This document shows, one piece after another, positions 1 through 7,335 of a stretch of 19,768 bases of DNA. Position 1 is the stretch's first letter. Every line of letters starts with the position of its first letter. The stretch covers positions 1 to 19,768 of the forward strand of contig CAIOHJ010000364.1 in assembly GCA_903858085.1 (NCBI GenBank), in the 5' to 3' direction. Source of the DNA: an uncultured Chloroflexota bacterium. Its GTDB lineage: Bacteria > Chloroflexota > Anaerolineae > Caldilineales > Caldilineaceae. The translations under genes and the position numbers were made by a program. The notes under the pieces are model-generated. The model worked only from the letters and a program-made list of their open reading frames with translations, was not told the origin of the DNA and did no database searches.

Positions 1-469
1 AACTTACCTGGGGCGTTGGAAAACTGCGCCGACACGCCCGATCCAGGGTGCCGTCAGGCCGACGCACACGGGGCCCTGCCGCCCCAATCGCCGGATGGGC
101 ATCCATGTAGGCCACCATCTCGGCCAGCGTGGTCGGCCGCAGAAGGGTATCCGGGTTCAACAACAACACGTAGCGAGGCAAATCGTCCAGACAAGCGCTG
201 CTCTGTTCCCCAAACCCCAACGCCCGCAACCCTACATTGTTGCCGGCACTGTATCCGATGTTGGCAGGGTTGACAATAAGCTGAACGTCGGCGAATTCTG
301 CCCGCACCATCGCCACACTGCTGTCGTTGCTGGCATTGTCGACAACAACCACCGCTACACGCAACCGATGGCGGCTGGCACGCACCGACTGCAAACAGCC
401 ACGCAGCAGATCCGCCGTGTTGTAGTTCAATATGATGATCGCCAGATCCACTGGCGTCGCTCTCCCCAT
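1..469 (-). CDS. GT2-family glycosyltransferase, N-terminal part (runs off left edge)
   Basis: The minus strand from an ATG at 467-469 reads 156 codons without a stop to the window edge. The protein opens with a GT-A nucleotide-sugar-binding fold: a hydrophobic first strand followed by NYNTADLLRGCLQSV, then VVVVDNASNDSS, NPANIGYSAGNNVGL and LLLNPDTLLRPTTL. The last of these holds the DxD-like metal/nucleotide-sugar site, here NPD. This order (NYN, VDNAS, N.GyaagnN.G, LNPD) is the usual signature of rhamnosyltransferase/WbbL-like GT2 enzymes, which add sugars to cell-surface polysaccharide. Such proteins are usually about 280-350 residues, so roughly half is visible. The visible part ends after RRSFPTPQVS. 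A minus-strand promoter candidate lies at 553-580. The gene diverges from the cytochrome c peroxidase gene. The acceptor and sugar donor cannot be told from this fragment. Confidence 0.88.
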   Translation of the reverse strand, partial: MGRATPVDLAIIILNYNTADLLRGCLQSVRASRHRLRVAVVVVDNASNDSSVAMVRAEFADVQLIVNPANIGYSAGNNVGLRALGFGEQSSACLDDLPRYVLLLNPDTLLRPTTLAEMVAYMDAHPAIGAAGPRVRRPDGTLDRACRRSFPTPQVS

Positions 470-552
470 GTTGTCACCAGTTCTTCTCAAGAAGCCCCGG
501 ATGGTCGCTGCATTGATCTTGCCCGCTGCGCACAGTTTTTTGCGCGTGCACC

Positions 553-580
553 ATTGTAGCATGTCCCCGCACACAGGCAA
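553..580 (-). promoter_or_regulatory. Candidate promoter for the glycosyltransferase
   Basis: On the minus strand, TTGCCT (complement of 575-580) is followed after 16 bases by TGC-TACAAT (TACAAT is the complement of 553-558), an extended -10 element. The predicted start is near 546, leaving a leader of about 77 bases before the ATG at 469. This rests on consensus matching only. Confidence 0.45.
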
Positions 581-647
581 AGCACGCCCGCCGATGTTCC
601 ACCAGAGGCCCGAACAGCAGCAGAAACTCGGGAAAAACAGCCCTGTG

Positions 648-656
648 TGCTAAAAT
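648..656 (+). promoter_or_regulatory. Extended -10 promoter for the cytochrome c peroxidase gene
   Basis: TGCTAAAAT matches the extended -10 pattern TGnTATAAT at five of six hexamer positions. The expected -35 position (628-633, TCGGGA) is poor, as is common for extended -10 promoters. Transcription would begin near 663. An upstream ATG at 655 lies inside this element, so it is unlikely to be the translation start. Confidence 0.42.
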
Positions 657-708
657 GGTATCTTGTCAGCCGTTCTTGCCAAAAGTCGCGAAAAATCCGT
701 TTGTTTTT

Positions 709-1767
709 ATGGCTATGCGAATAAACGTACAATCGTTCGCTTTTGTTCTCCTGGCTGTCCTCTGCGGGGGTGCGGCAGCTCTGCTCGCAGCCTGCCAGCC
801 GCCCCCCCACAGAGCAGCCGCGCCCCCGCAGCCCCTCTCCCCCGCCACGCTGAATCACCTTTTTCAGCCGCTGCCAGAGTGGGAAGCCCCCCCAGCCCCC
901 CCCGAGCGAATCCAGCTCGGGCGGATGCTTTTTTACGACCTGCGCCTCTCGATCACGCAGCAGATGAGCTGCAATACCTGCCACCTGCTCCAAAACTACG
1001 GCGTCGACGGCCTCCCAACCGCACTCAGCCACAAAGGCCGGTCAGGCCCTCGCAATACCCCCACCGTCTACAACGCAGCCCTCCAAAACGCCCAGTTCTG
1101 GGACGGCCGCGCCCGCTCCGTCGAGGAGCAGGCCGGCCACCCCCTCCTCGCCGAGAGCGAAATGGGCATGCCTGCCGCCGACGATGTCGAAAAGACCCTC
1201 CGCTCCATCCCAGGCTACAACACAGCCTTTGCAGCTGCCTTCCCAGGCCAATCCCCCCCCCTCACCTTCCAAAATGTCGCCCTGGCCATCGCCGCCTTCG
1301 AACGCGGTCTGCTGACCCCCTCCCGCTTTGACCGCTACCTGGCCGGCGATCTCAGCCAGCTGACCCCAGAAGAGCTGCAGGGTCTCCAGAGCTTTCTCGA
1401 CGCAGGGTGCGCCAGCTGCCACAACGGGGTCGGGCTGGGCGGCACCCTGGCCAGCCCGGCAGCCCTGGCTCTGCTGACAGAGCCAGCGACCCGCAGCGCC
1501 CAAAACCTGGCTGTCATCAAAATTCCCAGCCTGCGCAACGTCACCAAAACAGCCCCCTACTTCCACAACGGCACTGTCGCCACCCTGGAGGAAGCCGTCG
1601 CCCAGATGGCCCCCCAGCAGGCGCCGCTGAGCCCCCAGGCGATCGCCCAGATCGTCGCCTTTCTTGGCACGCTCACGGGCGAGCTCCCAGCAGACTATAT
1701 TGCCATGCCAACGCTGCCTGAAGACGGGCCGGAGACGGCCAGTTTCGCCCAAACACCCCCCCCTTAG
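709..1767 (+). CDS. Di-haem cytochrome c peroxidase / MauG-family lipoprotein
   Basis: This protein belongs to the bacterial di-haem cytochrome c peroxidase/MauG family, exported enzymes that reduce peroxide or oxidise protein substrates using electrons from the respiratory chain. Two c-type haem sites are visible: CNTCH (bases 970-984, residues 88-92) and CASCH (1408-1422, residues 234-238). Family landmarks between and after them include FWDGRA, ESEMGMP, a FERGLLTP segment and the C-terminal PYFHNGTVATLEEAV. The N-terminus is a lipoprotein signal with lipobox LAAC (Cys29), so the enzyme should sit on the outer face of the membrane. I chose ATG 709 (715 is equally possible) because the upstream ATG 655 overlaps the promoter and would put 18 odd residues before the signal peptide. 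No clear Shine-Dalgarno is seen. Length (352 residues) fits the family. Its stop overlaps the stop of the convergent formimidoyltransferase. Peroxidase versus MauG-like activity cannot be decided here. Confidence 0.9.
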   Translation: MAMRINVQSFAFVLLAVLCGGAAALLAACQPPPHRAAAPPQPLSPATLNHLFQPLPEWEAPPAPPERIQLGRMLFYDLRLSITQQMSCNTCHLLQNYGVDGLPTALSHKGRSGPRNTPTVYNAALQNAQFWDGRARSVEEQAGHPLLAESEMGMPAADDVEKTLRSIPGYNTAFAAAFPGQSPPLTFQNVALAIAAFERGLLTPSRFDRYLAGDLSQLTPEELQGLQSFLDAGCASCHNGVGLGGTLASPAALALLTEPATRSAQNLAVIKIPSLRNVTKTAPYFHNGTVATLEEAVAQMAPQQAPLSPQAIAQIVAFLGTLTGELPADYIAMPTLPEDGPETASFAQTPPP

Positions 1768-2660
1768 CGCCCCGCCGCCATCCGCCTGATTGCCCCCTCA
1801 ACCGTGCGCTCCTCCCCCAGCCCGCCCAGCCCCACATCGTGTGCAGCCGCCGCCAGCAGGACCTGCTGTGGCACCAGCCCGATCAGCTCAGAACGGTCGA
1901 TCGCCGTCCCCGCCTGCTGAGCCAGCTGCTCGACCCTGCCATAAACCACCTGCAGCGGCGTAGCCGCTGTATCCAACAGATTCATGCTGACCTGTGCCTG
2001 CCCCCCCACCCCGAAGCCCTTGGCCTGGACCCCAGCCAGGCCGCCGCTGCTTTCACGGATCTGGCGGGCAATCCGCCGGGCAACAGCCACCTCCGGCGTG
2101 CGCAAAAAGATGTTGTAGGCCACCAGAAAAGGGCGTGCCCCGACCACAACAGCCCCCGCCGCTCCCAAAACGGCAGGTCCATAGTCCGGCACCCGCTCCG
2201 GGCTGCCGATGGCTGCCAGCAGCCCCTCAAATTCGCCGCGGCGGATCTCCGGCAGCGCTCGCCGCTCGGGCCGGGCTGCCGCCGCAGCGTAGAGGTAGAC
2301 GGGCAGCCGCAGCTCACTGCCAATCCGCTCCCCCAGCTGGCGTGCCAGCCCGGCACATTCCTCCAGGGTGATGCCGTCAAGAGGGACGATCGGCACCACA
2401 TCGGTTGCCCCCAACCGCGGGTGCTCGCCCCGCTGCTCGAAGAGGCTGATCCGTCGCGCGGCTGTCGCCGTCGCTTGAAAGAGCCCTTCCAGAACCGCCG
2501 ACGGCTCGCCAGCCACGGTGACCACCGAACGATTGTGGTCGGCATCGCTGCTCGCATCGAGCAGCACAACACCCGGCACAGACAACGCCGCCACGATCTC
2601 TGCCACCACCTCCGATCGGCGCCCCTCCGAAAAATTGGGCACTGCCTCGACCATCGCCAT
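1764..2660 (-). CDS. ftcD: Glutamate formimidoyltransferase (single-domain FtcD)
   Basis: It transfers the formimino group from N-formimino-glutamate to tetrahydrofolate, the folate-linked last step of one histidine degradation route, in the cytosol. The N-terminus VEAVPNFSEGR, the DASSDADHNRSV stretch, GEHPRLGATDVVPIVP (His80, matching the catalytic histidine of the family) and KGFGVGGQAQVSMNLLD are hallmark blocks. At 298 residues it is the formimidoyltransferase domain alone, without the cyclodeaminase domain of the bifunctional vertebrate enzyme. I place the start at ATG 2658-2660 (2654 is also possible): GGAGGGAG lies just upstream, whereas the longer GTG reading at 2690 adds ten residues with no family match. 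No other histidine degradation gene is in view. It ends on a TAA overlapping the TAG of the peroxidase gene. Confidence 0.9.
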   Translation of the reverse strand: MAMVEAVPNFSEGRRSEVVAEIVAALSVPGVVLLDASSDADHNRSVVTVAGEPSAVLEGLFQATATAARRISLFEQRGEHPRLGATDVVPIVPLDGITLEECAGLARQLGERIGSELRLPVYLYAAAAARPERRALPEIRRGEFEGLLAAIGSPERVPDYGPAVLGAAGAVVVGARPFLVAYNIFLRTPEVAVARRIARQIRESSGGLAGVQAKGFGVGGQAQVSMNLLDTAATPLQVVYGRVEQLAQQAGTAIDRSELIGLVPQQVLLAAAAHDVGLGGLGEERTVEGAIRRMAAGR

Positions 2661-2760
2661 CGCTCCCTCCCTCTCTGTGGCCGACGCCACACCCTCCGGC
2701 TGCCCAGGTCAAACCCGCCCCGCTGCCGCTTCAGACTGGCTCATCGTACAGCTTGTCGGG

Positions 2761-2767
2761 TATTATA
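2761..2767. promoter_or_regulatory. Shared, symmetric -10 element for divergent ftcD and FemAB genes
   Basis: The bases TATTATA read as TATAAT on the minus strand (complement of 2762-2767), giving a perfect -10 for ftcD, and as TATTAT on the plus strand (2761-2766) for the FemAB gene. The plus-strand transcript would start at about 2773, almost on the ATG at 2774. The minus-strand leader would be about 95 bases. Neither direction has a good -35. Confidence 0.4.
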
Positions 2768-2773
2768 GCGGGT

Positions 2774-5017
2774 ATGGAACCAAACAGAAACGACACCCAG
2801 CCCACACAAGACCCTGCCGCCCTCTGGGACCACTGGGTCCACACCCGACCGGACGGCCATCCTCTCCAGCTGAGCGGCTGGGGCGCCTTGAAAACGCGCT
2901 TCGGCTGGCAAAGCGGCCAGGTCGTCCTGTCCACACCCGAGGGCGTTCCCCAGGCTGGCGCCCAGGTACTTTTGCGCCGTTTCTATGGGCTGACCTTGGC
3001 GTATGTGCCGCGCGGCCCGCTGGTGGACTGGACAGACGCGCAGCTGCGCGAGGAGCTGCTGGAAGCGTTGCGCCGCCACTGCGCCCGCGCCGGCGCAGCC
3101 CTCCTCAAAATCGAGCCGGACCTGCCCGACAGCGTCGCCAACCGCGCCCTGCTGCACCGCTGCGGTTTCACCCCAAGCCCACAGCGTGTACAGCCGCCCT
3201 CCACCGTTCTGGTCGATCTGGGCAAGGACGAAGCCACCCTGCTCGCCGACATGAAAAGCAAGTGGCGGTACAACATCCGGCTGGCCGAACGCAAAGGTGT
3301 GACCGTGCGCCCGCTGACACGGGCGGAGCTGCCGACATTGCACCGGCTGCTGAAAGAGACCGGCGTGCGCGATGGCTTTGCCGTACACAGCAGCGACTAT
3401 TACGACACGGCCTTTGACCTGTGGGTCCCTGACCACGCCACCTTCCTGGTGGCCGAGGTGGCGGGCGAGCCGTTGGGGGCTATCGTCGTGGCCCAGGCCG
3501 GGCCTGTTGCTGTCTATCTTTGGGGAGCCAGCAGCGAACGCCAACGCAGCCTGATGCCCAATCATGCGCTCCAATGGGCAGGAATGCGCTGGGCCCGCAA
3601 CCGGGGTGCCACCCGCTACGATCTGTGGGGCATCCCCGACGAAATCGGAGAGCTGGCCACCAGACTGGCCCCTACAGCCACCATCCCCGCCGAAGCTCTG
3701 CCGCTCCAGCTCGACTCCCTCCCCAGCCAGGGGCTCTGGGGAGTCTATCGCTTCAAACAGGGTTTTGGCGGGCAGGTGACCCGCCTGGTCGGGGCCTGGG
3801 ACATGCCGATAGACCCTGTCCGATCCCGGCTCTACACCATTGGCCTGAAATTTCAACAGCTGAGCCACCCCGCAACGTCTCATCCGGTGGGAGTCCTCGG
3901 ATCTACAGCGGGCCAACTCATCGCCGTCGACAGCCCTGCACAATGGCATGCCGCGCTGGCCCACACACCTGCCCCCCATGTCCTGCAAAGTTGGGAGTGG
4001 GGAGAGATCAAGGCACAGACCGGCTGGCATGCCGAACGTCTGGCGCTCGCAGGGAGGAGCGCAGCCTTCCAGCTGCTCTGGCGCACCCCCCTGCCGCCGC
4101 TGCGGGTCGGCTATGTCCCCAAAGGACCCGCCGTCGACTGGGCTGACCCCGACGCGGTCGAGGCTGCTCTGACTGCGGTCGAAGAATGTGCCCGCCAGCT
4201 GCGCTGTGTTTTTGTCAAAATCGACCCGGATGTGCGCGAGGAGAGCCCACAAGGGCGACGGGTCCTCCATGCGCTGCAGCGGCGCGGCTGGCGCTACAGC
4301 GACGATCCCATTCAATTCAAAAATACCGCAACCACCGACCTGCGCGGCGGCCCCGAGGCGCTCCTGGCCACCCTGAAAAGCAAATGGCGCTACAACCTCC
4401 GGCTGGCCGAAAAACGTGGCATCACCGTGCGCTGCGGCCAGCCTGCCGACCTGCCCGAGTTTTATGCGCTCTACGCCGAAACCGGGGCTCGCGATGGGTT
4501 TCTGGTCCGTCCAGCCAGCTATTATCTGGCCACCTGGGAACGCTTCCTGCGTGCCCAGACAGAGCCCCACAACCCGGCCGGCGGCGTGCTGCTGCTGGCA
4601 ACCCACCCCGAAGAGCCAGACGCACTTGCCGGGCTTTTCTTGCTGCGCTATGGCGCCACCACCTGGTATTTTTACGGTGCCAGCAGCGGGCGGCGCCGAC
4701 GCGACATGCCCAATTATCTGCTGCAGTGGGAGGCGCTCTGCTGGGCACAGAGACAAGGCTGTACCTGCTATGACTGGTGGGGAGCCCCCACCCACCTGGA
4801 CGCGCCCGACGACCGCCTGCAGGGTGTCTGGCAGTTCAAACAGGGCTTTGGGGCCACTTTTCAACCCCACATCGGCGCCTGGGACTATGTGTTTTCCACA
4901 CCTGCCTACCAGCTCGTCACTGCTGGGAAACCGTTCGCCCTCGCCCTGCTCCGCCGCCTCTCTTCCATCGGTCTGTCCAGAAGAACGCCTGCCCAAGCGG
5001 AAAGCAGCAGCCCCTGA
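2774..5017 (+). CDS. Tandem-duplicated FemAB-like aminoacyltransferase
   Basis: The 747-residue protein consists of two full FemAB/FemX-like (GNAT-fold) units. FemABX enzymes add amino acids from aminoacyl-tRNA to lipid II or peptidoglycan stem peptides; relatives join peptides in other polymers. Unit 1 spans about residues 10-355 and unit 2 about 385-735. Each has, in order, a W-G-LK or W-G-EIK opening, a YVP(R/K)GP..DW block, a V.VDL or basic KSKWRYN(I/L)RLAE(R/K)(K/R)G(V/I)TVR block (starting at residues 160 and 534), a (E/A)TG.RDGF block, a YGASS or WGASS motif with MPN(H/Y).LQW, a Y.(L/W)WG motif and a FKQGFG motif near the end. ATG 2774 is chosen over TTG 2753; there is no Shine-Dalgarno, consistent with a leaderless message. 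Ordinary family members carry one unit of about 330-420 residues, so this is an internal duplication. Substrate is unknown. Confidence 0.86.
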   Translation: MEPNRNDTQPTQDPAALWDHWVHTRPDGHPLQLSGWGALKTRFGWQSGQVVLSTPEGVPQAGAQVLLRRFYGLTLAYVPRGPLVDWTDAQLREELLEALRRHCARAGAALLKIEPDLPDSVANRALLHRCGFTPSPQRVQPPSTVLVDLGKDEATLLADMKSKWRYNIRLAERKGVTVRPLTRAELPTLHRLLKETGVRDGFAVHSSDYYDTAFDLWVPDHATFLVAEVAGEPLGAIVVAQAGPVAVYLWGASSERQRSLMPNHALQWAGMRWARNRGATRYDLWGIPDEIGELATRLAPTATIPAEALPLQLDSLPSQGLWGVYRFKQGFGGQVTRLVGAWDMPIDPVRSRLYTIGLKFQQLSHPATSHPVGVLGSTAGQLIAVDSPAQWHAALAHTPAPHVLQSWEWGEIKAQTGWHAERLALAGRSAAFQLLWRTPLPPLRVGYVPKGPAVDWADPDAVEAALTAVEECARQLRCVFVKIDPDVREESPQGRRVLHALQRRGWRYSDDPIQFKNTATTDLRGGPEALLATLKSKWRYNLRLAEKRGITVRCGQPADLPEFYALYAETGARDGFLVRPASYYLATWERFLRAQTEPHNPAGGVLLLATHPEEPDALAGLFLLRYGATTWYFYGASSGRRRRDMPNYLLQWEALCWAQRQGCTCYDWWGAPTHLDAPDDRLQGVWQFKQGFGATFQPHIGAWDYVFSTPAYQLVTAGKPFALALLRRLSSIGLSRRTPAQAESSSP

Positions 5018-5019
5018 AC

Positions 5020-5048
5020 TTGCATCGCCTGCACCGCTGTGCTATAAT
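5020..5048 (+). promoter_or_regulatory. Strong sigma70-type promoter of the nusA-rnpM-infB-rbfA cluster
   Basis: TTGCAT (5020-5025), a 17-base spacer and TATAAT (5043-5048), preceded by TGC as an extended -10. The element begins just after the FemAB stop codon (5015-5017). The predicted start is about 5055, leaving a leader of about 154 bases before nusA. It is one of the two best promoter matches in the window. Confidence 0.78.
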
Positions 5049-5100
5049 AGGAGACACGTAAGATTTCTGTTGGCTGCATTCTTAAGCCACAGGTTGGGTG

Positions 5101-5136
5101 TTGCGGCGTCGTAGGGTATTGCGGCGCTGTGGGGTC
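5101..5136 (+). repeat. Imperfect 18-base tandem repeat in the nusA leader
   Basis: Bases 5101-5118 and 5119-5136 each begin TTGCGGCG and agree at 14 of 18 positions. The stretch is rich in G and T and poor in C, unlike the surrounding plus strand. Function unknown. Confidence 0.45.
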
Positions 5137-5150
5137 GAGTGGCAGTAGGC

Positions 5151-5173
5151 AAAAGTGGGTAAACCCCACTTTT
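5151..5173 (+). promoter_or_regulatory. Leader hairpin upstream of nusA
   Basis: AAAAGTGGG (5151-5159) and CCCACTTTT (5165-5173) form a perfect 9-bp stem with the five-base loop TAAAC, followed by GTTGTTGT. It lies 35 bases upstream of the nusA start. It could be an attenuator or a weak intrinsic terminator, or a structure protecting the message; the downstream T-tract is interrupted, so termination would be inefficient. Confidence 0.5.
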
Positions 5174-5208
5174 GTTGTTGTATGGGTCAAGAGAAGAAAG
5201 AACAAAGT

Positions 5209-6915
5209 ATGTCAAAAGCACTGATCGCTGGCATCAACCAGGTCGCAACCGACAAAGGATTGGATCGAGAGGTGATCTTCGAGGCGATTGAGGCGGCACT
5301 CGTCTCCGCCTACAAACGCAACTATGGGCCACTTGCCAATGTGAATGCCAAGGTAGACCGTATCACCGGCGAGATGCAGGTTTTGACCGAGCGCGAGGTG
5401 GTCGAAGAAGTTGTCAACGCGAGAACCGAAATCGCCGAGAAGGATGCTCGCCGGCTGATGGCCACTGCCAGGCTAGGCGATGTGATCGCCGTGCCCAACA
5501 CGCCGGGTGAATTTGGCCGCATCGCAGCCCAGACAGCCAAACAGGTGATCTTGCAGCGCATCCGCGAGGCAGAACGCGATACCGTCTTCGAAAACTTTGC
5601 CCACCGGGTCGGCGAGGTCATTACCGCACAGGTGCGCAGCATCGACACCCAGTCGGGCGCCCTCTCTCTCATGCTCGACGACAAACACGAATGTTTGATG
5701 ATGCGCGAGGATCAGATCCCGACTGAAAAATTGCGACGCGGGGACTACCTGAAGGTCTATGTGGTCGACGTCCACAAAAGCACGCGCGGGCCTGTGATCA
5801 AAATCTCACGCACCCACCGCAATCTGCTGCGCCGCCTGATGGAACAAGAGATCCCGGAGGTGCGCGACGGCAAGGTCGAAATCAAGTCGATCTCTCGCGA
5901 GCCCGGGCACCGCAGCAAAGTCGCCGTACAGGCCACCGTGCCCGGATTGGATGCCGTCGGCAGCTGTGTGGGGCTGCGCGGGCTGCGCATCCAAAACATT
6001 GTCAACGAACTGGCCGGCGAAAAAATCGACGTGGTCGAATGGAACACCAACCTGGCCAACTACATCTCCAACGCCCTCAGCCCAGCCAAGGTGCAGGCTG
6101 TGCTGCTCGACGAAAGCGGCGCCATCAAAACCGCCACCGTCGTAGTCCCCGACCGCCAGCTCAGCCTGGCCATCGGCAAAGAAGGACAAAACGCCCGCCT
6201 GGCCGCCAAACTGACCGGGTGGCGCATCGATATCAAAAGTGACAGCGAGGCGCGCGCCGAAGGGCTGGACCGCATCATCGCCGACCGGGCACAGGAAGCA
6301 GCCATCAAAGCGACCGAAGACCTGCTCGCCAAAGCAGAACGGATTCTGCGCAGCGAAGGAGAAGAGCTGGAAGGCCGCCTGTTCCAGACCGCCCAGGCCC
6401 TGCGCGCCGGCGATACGATCGAAGCCCCCGAACTGCCCACCGGCGACTTCAAAAGCTTCGAAGAACTGCTGGCAGAGGTCACCCTCGACGAGGCCAGCAA
6501 GGGTTTCGGCGAAGATTCTTTCCTGGTGGAAGAGATGGGCGAGGCTATGCCGCTCAGCGCCCAATCTGGAACGGAATGGCCCGAACTGCCCAGCGCAGAG
6601 CCAGAGCTTCCCTCTGAAGCTGCCTTCTCTGAAGGGGAAGCCCCTGCTGCACCCAGCCCGGAAAATCTGCCCGAAGTGATCACCGCAGATATGCTGCGCT
6701 CCCGACTGGCCGAACGCAAAAAGTTTACCTTCAGTGATGAAGATTTTGAAGTGCCTGCTGAACTGTTGGCTGGCTACGAAGAAGAACAGGAAGAGGGCGA
6801 CGCAGGCGCCAAAACCAAAACCAAAACCAAAAGCAAGGGCAAAGGCAAAGCTGCAGCCAAAGGCAAAACCAAAAAAGCGACAGGCCGACGCCCCTGGGAA
6901 GAAGACGACTTCTAA
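5209..6915 (+). CDS. nusA: Transcription termination/antitermination factor NusA
   Basis: NusA binds RNA polymerase and nascent RNA to control pausing, termination and antitermination. The 568-residue product has the N-terminal polymerase-binding domain (about 1-130), an S1 domain (about 135-200), KH1 with the loop VGLRG (about 225-280) and KH2 with the loop IGKEGQNAR (about 295-345). After that the protein leaves the conserved core: an acidic, proline-containing region (about 400-525) and a lysine-rich tail with KTKTKTK and KGKGK runs (about 535-558) ending in RRPWEEDDF. ATG 5209 is chosen because it begins the conserved MSKALIAGINQVATDKGL segment and follows the purine-rich AAGAGAAGAAAG; earlier in-frame starts lie in the leader hairpin. 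It is first in its operon; rimP, the usual upstream partner, is absent. Confidence 0.95.
   Translation: MSKALIAGINQVATDKGLDREVIFEAIEAALVSAYKRNYGPLANVNAKVDRITGEMQVLTEREVVEEVVNARTEIAEKDARRLMATARLGDVIAVPNTPGEFGRIAAQTAKQVILQRIREAERDTVFENFAHRVGEVITAQVRSIDTQSGALSLMLDDKHECLMMREDQIPTEKLRRGDYLKVYVVDVHKSTRGPVIKISRTHRNLLRRLMEQEIPEVRDGKVEIKSISREPGHRSKVAVQATVPGLDAVGSCVGLRGLRIQNIVNELAGEKIDVVEWNTNLANYISNALSPAKVQAVLLDESGAIKTATVVVPDRQLSLAIGKEGQNARLAAKLTGWRIDIKSDSEARAEGLDRIIADRAQEAAIKATEDLLAKAERILRSEGEELEGRLFQTAQALRAGDTIEAPELPTGDFKSFEELLAEVTLDEASKGFGEDSFLVEEMGEAMPLSAQSGTEWPELPSAEPELPSEAAFSEGEAPAAPSPENLPEVITADMLRSRLAERKKFTFSDEDFEVPAELLAGYEEEQEEGDAGAKTKTKTKSKGKGKAAAKGKTKKATGRRPWEEDDF
6809..6832 (+). repeat. (CCAAAA)x4 hexanucleotide repeat inside nusA
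   Basis: Four consecutive CCAAAA units encode the KTKTKTK run of the NusA tail. Hexamer units keep the reading frame, so copy-number change would only lengthen or shorten the tail. Confidence 0.7.
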
Positions 6916-6966
6916 ATTCCAGAGCGCTCTCCTGAAGGGCGACAGCCTTCCTGCCAGCAGGACACC

Positions 6967-7275
6967 ATGAGCCAACCCAGTCAGCATGGACGCTCCAGAC
7001 ATATACCGATCCGCACCTGCATTGGCTGCCGCCAGAGCCAGGGGAAACGTACCCTGATTCGGCTGGTACGCACCACAGAGGGGGTCTGCATCGACCCAAC
7101 CGGCAAACAGTCCGGTCGCGGCGCCTATGTGCACCGCGACCCGGAGTGCCTGGAGGCAGCCCTCAAAGGCGGACGGCTCGAACAAGCCCTGCGCACCAAA
7201 ATCAGCGCCGAGCACCGTTCGATCTTGCTGGAATCCCTGCGCCATCTTGCATCAGAATCTGAAAATAAGGTATGA
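6967..7275 (+). CDS. rnpM: YlxR/RnpM family RNA-binding protein (RNase P modulator)
   Basis: A 102-residue DUF448/YlxR protein. The family binds RNA and, in Bacillus, modulates RNase P. The signature blocks are present: RTCIGCR (residues 16-22), a positively charged KRTLIRLVR strand and GRGAYVH (50-56). It starts 51 bases after the nusA stop with AGGA four bases ahead of the ATG. The nusA-ylxR order is the classical bacterial arrangement; the L7Ae-like gene (ylxQ) that often follows is missing, and a 427-base non-coding gap takes its place. The N-terminal ten residues are a non-conserved extension. Confidence 0.9.
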   Translation: MSQPSQHGRSRHIPIRTCIGCRQSQGKRTLIRLVRTTEGVCIDPTGKQSGRGAYVHRDPECLEAALKGGRLEQALRTKISAEHRSILLESLRHLASESENKV

Positions 7276-7298
7276 TGGAATGCGTAGATATTTGCAGA

Positions 7299-7326
7299 CA
7301 GCCGCCTGGCTGCTGCCTGGCGGCAG
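7299..7326 (+). repeat. Two abutting 5-bp hairpins after rnpM
   Basis: CAGCC-GCCT-GGCTG (7299-7312) is followed at once by CTGCC-TGGC-GGCAG (7313-7326). Each has a 5-bp GC-rich stem and a four-base loop. An alternative fold pairs GCCGCC (7301-7306) with GGCGGC (7319-7324). The lack of a following T-run argues against an intrinsic terminator. Confidence 0.5.
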
Positions 7327-7335
7327 AGAACAGGT

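Noticed and set aside
487..1032. 181-codon minus-strand frame across the glycosyltransferase-peroxidase gap
   Set aside because: Overlaps the peroxidase haem-site coding region and both predicted promoters; no motif.
1839..2768. 309-codon plus-strand frame opposite ftcD
   Set aside because: Arg/His/Pro/Gln-rich composition without family blocks; the minus strand carries unmistakable FtcD motifs.
2741..4996. 751-codon open frame on the minus strand opposite the FemAB gene
   Set aside because: It mirrors the codon structure of the FemAB gene, has no recognisable family blocks and would overlap the promoter region; GC-rich genes commonly leave an open antisense frame.
4906..5205. 99-codon minus-strand frame across the nusA leader
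   Set aside because: Starts with a hydrophobic stretch that looks like a signal, but it only mirrors the leader hairpin and repeats and runs antisense into the FemAB gene.
5806..7245. 479-codon minus-strand frame opposite nusA and rnpM
   Set aside because: Phe/Gly-rich low-complexity product, an antisense image of the Lys/Glu-rich NusA coding sequence.
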